Shown here: positions 27,118-27,118 of the stretch, in pieces
Numbering within the stretch: position 1 is the first letter of the stretch
Layout of the letters: each line of letters starts with the position of its first letter
Source: Limiplasma pullistercoris
GTDB taxonomy: Bacteria; Bacillota; Clostridia; Christensenellales; Aristaeellaceae
Assembly: GCA_018715165.1 (NCBI GenBank)
Contig: DVMC01000084.1
Span: 1-27,118, forward strand
Direction of reading: 5' to 3'
DNA: 27,118 bases
Translations under genes and position numbers: made by a program
Notes under the pieces: generated by a model
Database searches by the model: none
What the model was told of the DNA's origin: nothing
What the model saw: the letters and a program-made list of their open reading frames with translations, nothing else

Positions 27118-27118
27118 T

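Overview
The window is chromosomal DNA from a GC-rich, low-mobility Gram-positive-type bacterium. I infer a member of the Clostridia, possibly Christensenellales-like and anaerobic. The reasons are strong GGAGG-type ribosome binding sites, a secA-prfB gene pair, a lipoprotein signal, a BMP/Nup-type nucleoside transporter, a DUF6273-like secreted protein and an exported FMN/FAD reductase. I see no tRNA, rRNA, CRISPR array, insertion sequence or phage gene. No gene-free stretch exceeds about 250 bases. The many very long antisense reading frames are GC-driven shadows.

Layout. (1) 1-4669, plus strand: an ABC importer operon with the end of a BMP-family binding protein, a small lipoprotein, a double-ATPase subunit and two permeases. 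It closes with a two-way terminator at 4683-4732. (2) 4758-7608, minus strand: a two-gene secretion unit with a DUF6273-like protein and an exported protein fusing a PIG-L/LmbE-type deacetylase to a phosphodiester glycosidase (NAGPA-like) domain. A sigma-A-like promoter lies upstream. (3) 7801-11137, minus strand: a proline-rich membrane protein ending in a sortase-B-like domain that has lost all three catalytic residues, followed by a DUF1015 protein. (4) 11381-14338, plus strand: an exported FMN/FAD-dependent reductase of the fumarate/urocanate reductase family and a class II fructose-bisphosphate aldolase, each with its own promoter and terminator.

(5) 14474-16979, plus strand: an overlapping three-gene unit of an ECF sigma factor, a probable membrane anti-sigma factor and an exported solute-binding-like protein without a lipid anchor. 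(6) 17000-24085, minus strand: a housekeeping operon secA - prfB - DUF1461-like membrane protein - tsaD - polytopic membrane protein. It ends in a terminator shared with the ECF operon. (7) 24243-25994, minus strand: a large polytopic membrane protein with its own promoter. (8) 26132-27046, minus strand: a sugar-phosphate isomerase/epimerase-type TIM barrel, preceded at the window edge by a small palindrome and a hairpin.

No single recognisable defence or mobile system is present. The observations most worth following are the catalytically dead sortase-like protein, the deacetylase-glycosidase fusion, the candidate urocanate reductase, and the ECF sigma operon whose third gene looks like a solute-binding protein. 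All four concern the cell envelope or exported functions. Gene names given below rest on motif recognition alone; no database search was made.
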